Below are positions 4,475 to 6,964 of a DNA stretch of 6,964 bases, piece after piece. This stretch comes from JAWOFN01 sp046497505 [NCBI: bacterium] (GTDB lineage: Bacteria > Blakebacterota > Blakebacteria > Blakebacterales). Numbering within the stretch: the stretch's first letter is position 1; every line of letters begins with the position of its first letter. Under the pieces are notes generated by a model. That model was not told where the DNA came from, did no database searches, and was given only the letters and a program-made list of their open reading frames with translations. Made by a program: the position numbers and the translations under genes. The stretch is taken from positions 1 through 6,964 of the forward strand of contig JAWOFN010000138.1 in NCBI GenBank assembly GCA_046497505.1. The letters run 5' to 3'.

Positions 4475-6184
4475 TCAACGAAGGGGCGGCTCGGAGCGGA
4501 TCCGGCCGAAGGGGTCCCCTTCTTTCCACCGCACCCTCCCCTCCATGGAGGCCATCTCCCAGCCTGTGAGCAGGGCGGCCTTCATGACCTGCAGGGCGCC
4601 TTCATAGAGGAAGTCCTCGGAGAACTCGTCGCCGGGCTGGTGGTAGACGTCCCGGGTCCACCGCTGGAAGAACTCCTCTCCCCACCCCTCGGGACGGCCC
4701 CGGTAGTCCTCCCCCGCCTTCAGACTGTGAGCGGGGACGCCCTGCTTGGAGAAGGAGAAGTGATCGCTCCGGAAGTAGGAGCCCACCTCCGGGTTCGGAT
4801 AGTCCTTCACCTCCATGTCCATGGAGGCCGCGACCTCCTCCACGATCTTCCCCATGCCCGTCCGTCCCTTGGCGCCCAGCACCAGGTCGTCCGTCTCCCC
4901 CCACAGGTTGATGCCGTCCAGGTTGATGACCCCCTGGACCTTCTCCGAGGACACGGGGAGGTTCTCGGCCAGGTGTTTGCTGCCCAGCAGCCCCGACTCC
5001 TCGGCGGTGACCAGGGCGAAGACGAAGGAACGCCCCGAACGCATGCGCTCGGGGGCGGTACCCAGGACCTCGGCCAGGTTGAGGACGGCCGCGGTGCCCG
5101 AGGCGTTGTCGAAGGCGCCGTTGTAGATGACGTCCCCGACTCCCTCGCGCATCCCCAGGTGGTCGAGGTGGGCTGAGTACATCACGTACTCGTCCGCCAT
5201 CTCCCCGCTTCCCCGGACCACACCCGCCACGTTGGTCCCGGTCATGCGCTCGGTGGTGTTGCGGATGGCGGTGGATGCGCTCAAACCCAGGTCCACCGGC
5301 TGGAAGTCACGACGCGCGGCGGCCTGCATCAGCTCGTCCAGGTCCTGACCTGCCATGGACATGATCTGCCGGGCGACCTCGTTGGTGACCCAGCCCCGCA
5401 TCTTCAGGGGGTCGTCGCCCCCCTCACCCGCCAGGCTGAACTGGTCGCCGCTCCAGGAGGATTCCACCACGTTCCAGCCGTAGCCCGCCATCTCGGTCTC
5501 GTGGACCAGGATCACCCCCTCGGCCCCGAGATCCTGGGCGATCTCGTACTTGTAGGTCCATCTGCCGTAGTAGGTCATGGCCCGGCCCTCGAAGAGGTCC
5601 GGCTCCGCCTGGGTGGCCGGGGGGTCGTTCACCAGCATGACCAGGACCTTGCCGGCCACGTCCATGCCGGCGTAATCGTCCCAGTCGTACTCGGGGGCCT
5701 GGATGCCGTAACCCACGAAGACCATCTCCCCGTCCACCTCCACGGTGGGCTGGAAGATCCCGGAGTCCACCACGAACTCGGGACCGTAATCGTAGGCTGC
5801 GCGCTCACCTCGGCCGGCGATGGTCAGCGTCATGTCCGGGTCGGCCCGCTGCATGATCAGCGGCACGGCCTGTCGGTAGCTCCCCCCCTCGAAGAAACCC
5901 TCGGCACCCGCCATGCGCAGGCGCGCCTCGATGTACTCGGCCGCCAGGGCCTCGCCCCGGCTGGCAGGGGCCCGCCCCTCCAGGAGGTCGTGGGAGAGGA
6001 ACCTCAGGTCCGCTTCGAAGGTGTCTGCATCGAGCAGCCCCACGGCCGCCTGCATGCGGCCCTGCATCATGGGCCGGTCGGGCCGCTGAGCCTCGACCCC
6101 GGCCGATGTGCCGAGGACGGTCGCCGCCATCGCGGCGGCGAGGGTGGCGAGACGGAGCATGCGTTTCCTCGCACGGGACATCAT
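4475..6184 (-). CDS. Secreted M28-family zinc metallopeptidase (aminopeptidase type) with inserted PA-like region
   Basis: A 569-residue exported peptidase; numbering below counts from GTG 6190, two codons upstream. A Sec signal peptide is clear: RARKR, a hydrophobic stretch ending TVLGTSAGVEA, then Q35, with no lipobox, so it is probably periplasmic or released. The di-zinc site is complete in M28 order: H341 and D343 (SAHLDHLG), bridging D361 (NGAFDNASG), the E397/E398 pair of TAEESGLLGS (catalytic base and ligand), D425 (VINLDGINL) and H517 (VYHQPGDE). Residues 135-260 (VFVGYGIQAPEYDWDDYAG, then GKVLVMLVNDPP and GAEGVILVH) resemble a protease-associated (PA) domain. Family members remove N-terminal amino acids from peptides. 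ATG 6184 is chosen because GGAGGG lies 9 bases upstream; GTG 6190 is also open but only 3 bases from it. It follows the YyaL-like gene by under 20 bases, so it is co-transcribed with it. Confidence 0.93.
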   Translation of the reverse strand: MMSRARKRMLRLATLAAAMAATVLGTSAGVEAQRPDRPMMQGRMQAAVGLLDADTFEADLRFLSHDLLEGRAPASRGEALAAEYIEARLRMAGAEGFFEGGSYRQAVPLIMQRADPDMTLTIAGRGERAAYDYGPEFVVDSGIFQPTVEVDGEMVFVGYGIQAPEYDWDDYAGMDVAGKVLVMLVNDPPATQAEPDLFEGRAMTYYGRWTYKYEIAQDLGAEGVILVHETEMAGYGWNVVESSWSGDQFSLAGEGGDDPLKMRGWVTNEVARQIMSMAGQDLDELMQAAARRDFQPVDLGLSASTAIRNTTERMTGTNVAGVVRGSGEMADEYVMYSAHLDHLGMREGVGDVIYNGAFDNASGTAAVLNLAEVLGTAPERMRSGRSFVFALVTAEESGLLGSKHLAENLPVSSEKVQGVINLDGINLWGETDDLVLGAKGRTGMGKIVEEVAASMDMEVKDYPNPEVGSYFRSDHFSFSKQGVPAHSLKAGEDYRGRPEGWGEEFFQRWTRDVYHQPGDEFSEDFLYEGALQVMKAALLTGWEMASMEGRVRWKEGDPFGRIRSEPPLR

Positions 6185-6193
6185 GGTCACGAT

Positions 6194-6199
6194 CCCTCC
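6194..6199 (-). promoter_or_regulatory. Ribosome binding site that decides the peptidase start
   Basis: GGAGGG on the minus strand is 9 bases before ATG 6184 and only 3 before GTG 6190, which favours the ATG. A second ATG follows directly at 6181. Confidence 0.6.
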
Positions 6200-6202
6200 G
6201 CT

Positions 6203-6964
6203 TCAGGTGGCCAGACCTTCGATCTGTTCCAGCATCCGGTCCGGGTCGGTGACCGGCTGCTCGCAGGCCTGGTCCCTGCACACATAGGCGGTCGCCCGGC
6301 CGTACTGGGCCCGCTGTGCTTCCGTATAGGGGGCCAGCCGGGTGATATCGGATGTATCTTCGGGCTCGGGACGGAAGGCCACAACCGCATTCGGCAGGAA
6401 GGGGGTGCGCAGAGCATCCAGCATGGCGGTGGTGTCCGCGTAGCCGGGGCGGCCCGCCACCGTGATCTCCTGCCCGCCGGCGGCGGAGAAGGAGAGGGCG
6501 GCAAGCAGGGCCGTGAAGGCCCCCGGGCTCCGCTCCAGCTGGGCCCCGTGGGCCTCGAGCACCCGGTACCCCTTCTCTTCCCACTCCGGACGGGCCAGCA
6601 GGCGTCCCAGCCGCATGAGGGTGAGGGCGGCGACCGAGTTCCCCGAAGGCATCGCGCCGTCGTAGAACTCCTTCTTCCGGACCAGCAGCTCGCCGGAGGC
6701 GGTGAAGAAGAAACCCCCCTCCTCCTCGTCCCAGAACAGCTCGATCATCCGCCCCGCCAGCCCGGAGGCCCGTTCCAGGTGGAGGGGGGAGAAGGTGGCC
6801 TCGTACAGTTCCAGGAGCCCCCAGATGAGGTAGGCGTAGTCATCCAGGTGGCCGGGGAGACCGGAATGTCCCTGACGCCAGCGCTTGAGGAGCCGGCCGC
6901 CGTCGCCGCGAAGCTCCTCCCAGATGAACTCCGCCGCCCGGCGGGCGGCCTCGGTGTAGGCGTT
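6203..6964 (-). CDS. YyaL/SPATA20-family (DUF255) thioredoxin-domain protein, C-terminal part (cut by window edge)
   Basis: The frame is open from the right edge to TGA 6205-6203 and gives the last 253 residues of a protein that in this family usually exceeds 600. Intact members have an N-terminal thioredoxin-like domain followed by an (alpha/alpha)6 barrel like that of glycan epimerases; their reaction is not known. The barrel part is seen here: GHLDDYAYLIWGLLELYEAT (39-58), LFWDEEEGGFFFTAS (76-90), KEFYDGAMPSGNSVAALTLM (98-117), PFLPNAVVAF (188-197) and the typical end TAYVCRDQACEQPVTDPDRM (225-244) with C229 and C234. The thioredoxin half and the start lie outside the window, so its CxxC cannot be checked. 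It is probably the upstream gene of the operon, with the M28 peptidase starting 18 bases after its stop. Confidence 0.9.
   Translation of the reverse strand, partial: NAYTEAARRAAEFIWEELRGDGGRLLKRWRQGHSGLPGHLDDYAYLIWGLLELYEATFSPLHLERASGLAGRMIELFWDEEEGGFFFTASGELLVRKKEFYDGAMPSGNSVAALTLMRLGRLLARPEWEEKGYRVLEAHGAQLERSPGAFTALLAALSFSAAGGQEITVAGRPGYADTTAMLDALRTPFLPNAVVAFRPEPEDTSDITRLAPYTEAQRAQYGRATAYVCRDQACEQPVTDPDRMLEQIEGLAT

Noticed and set aside
3028-4569. Plus-strand open frame of 513 codons antisense to the aminotransferase and dehydrogenase remnant
   Set aside because: The opposite strand carries a confidently identified aminotransferase with all catalytic residues; the antisense product is rich in Gly, Val, Asp and His with no domain pattern, as expected for a mirror frame in GC-rich DNA.
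4472-5176. Plus-strand open frames antisense to the M28 peptidase
   Set aside because: They mirror a peptidase with a full zinc site, have no plausible ribosome binding site and show no recognisable domain.
1-6964. CRISPR arrays, tRNA or rRNA genes, insertion sequences, phage or conjugation genes
   Set aside because: No regularly spaced repeats, cloverleaf-like segments, transposase motifs or terminal inverted repeats were found; nearly all bases fall in identified genes.

Overview
The window comes from a GC-rich bacterial chromosome with strong G/C preference at third codon positions and almost no intergenic space. Two features hint at Gemmatimonadota or a related phylum: a lipoprotein with a glycine-rich CGGG-DGTGPG linker right after its lipobox, and a secreted M28 peptidase with an inserted PA-like region. 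This placement comes from the style of the proteins, not from a marker gene, and is tentative. There is no rRNA, tRNA, CRISPR array, insertion sequence or phage gene.

Left part (1-1072): the N-terminal 84 codons of an XdhC/CoxI-family molybdoenzyme accessory protein run leftward off the edge. Diverging from it is a stand-alone GNAT acetyltransferase of the kind normally fused to a nitrilase-like amidohydrolase (YhcX type).

Middle (1069-1982): a complete VapBC toxin-antitoxin pair on the minus strand faces the GNAT gene. The two stop codons share one CTAG. vapB has a promoter whose -10 box sits 7 bases before the ATG, so the mRNA is probably leaderless; short palindromes and direct repeats there look like an autoregulatory operator. 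Upstream of vapB lies a 64-codon open stretch without a start, probably the 3' remnant of a lost gene.

Right part (2027-6964): a compact minus-strand operon. In transcription order it holds the C-terminal half of a YyaL/SPATA20-family protein, a secreted M28 zinc peptidase, a degraded D-2-hydroxyacid dehydrogenase, a class I/II PLP aminotransferase and a jelly-roll-like lipoprotein. The dehydrogenase remnant lacks its NAD-binding fold but keeps its catalytic C-terminus, its reading frame and an ATGA overlap with the aminotransferase. The metabolic link was probably dehydrogenase plus aminotransferase (2-oxo/2-hydroxy acid and amino acid interconversion); the other genes suggest peptide scavenging and envelope functions but no single pathway.

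I see no clearly new multi-gene system. The points most worth a second look are the in-frame-decayed dehydrogenase, the leaderless vapBC control region, the unannotated remnant at 1788-1982 and the unfused GNAT.
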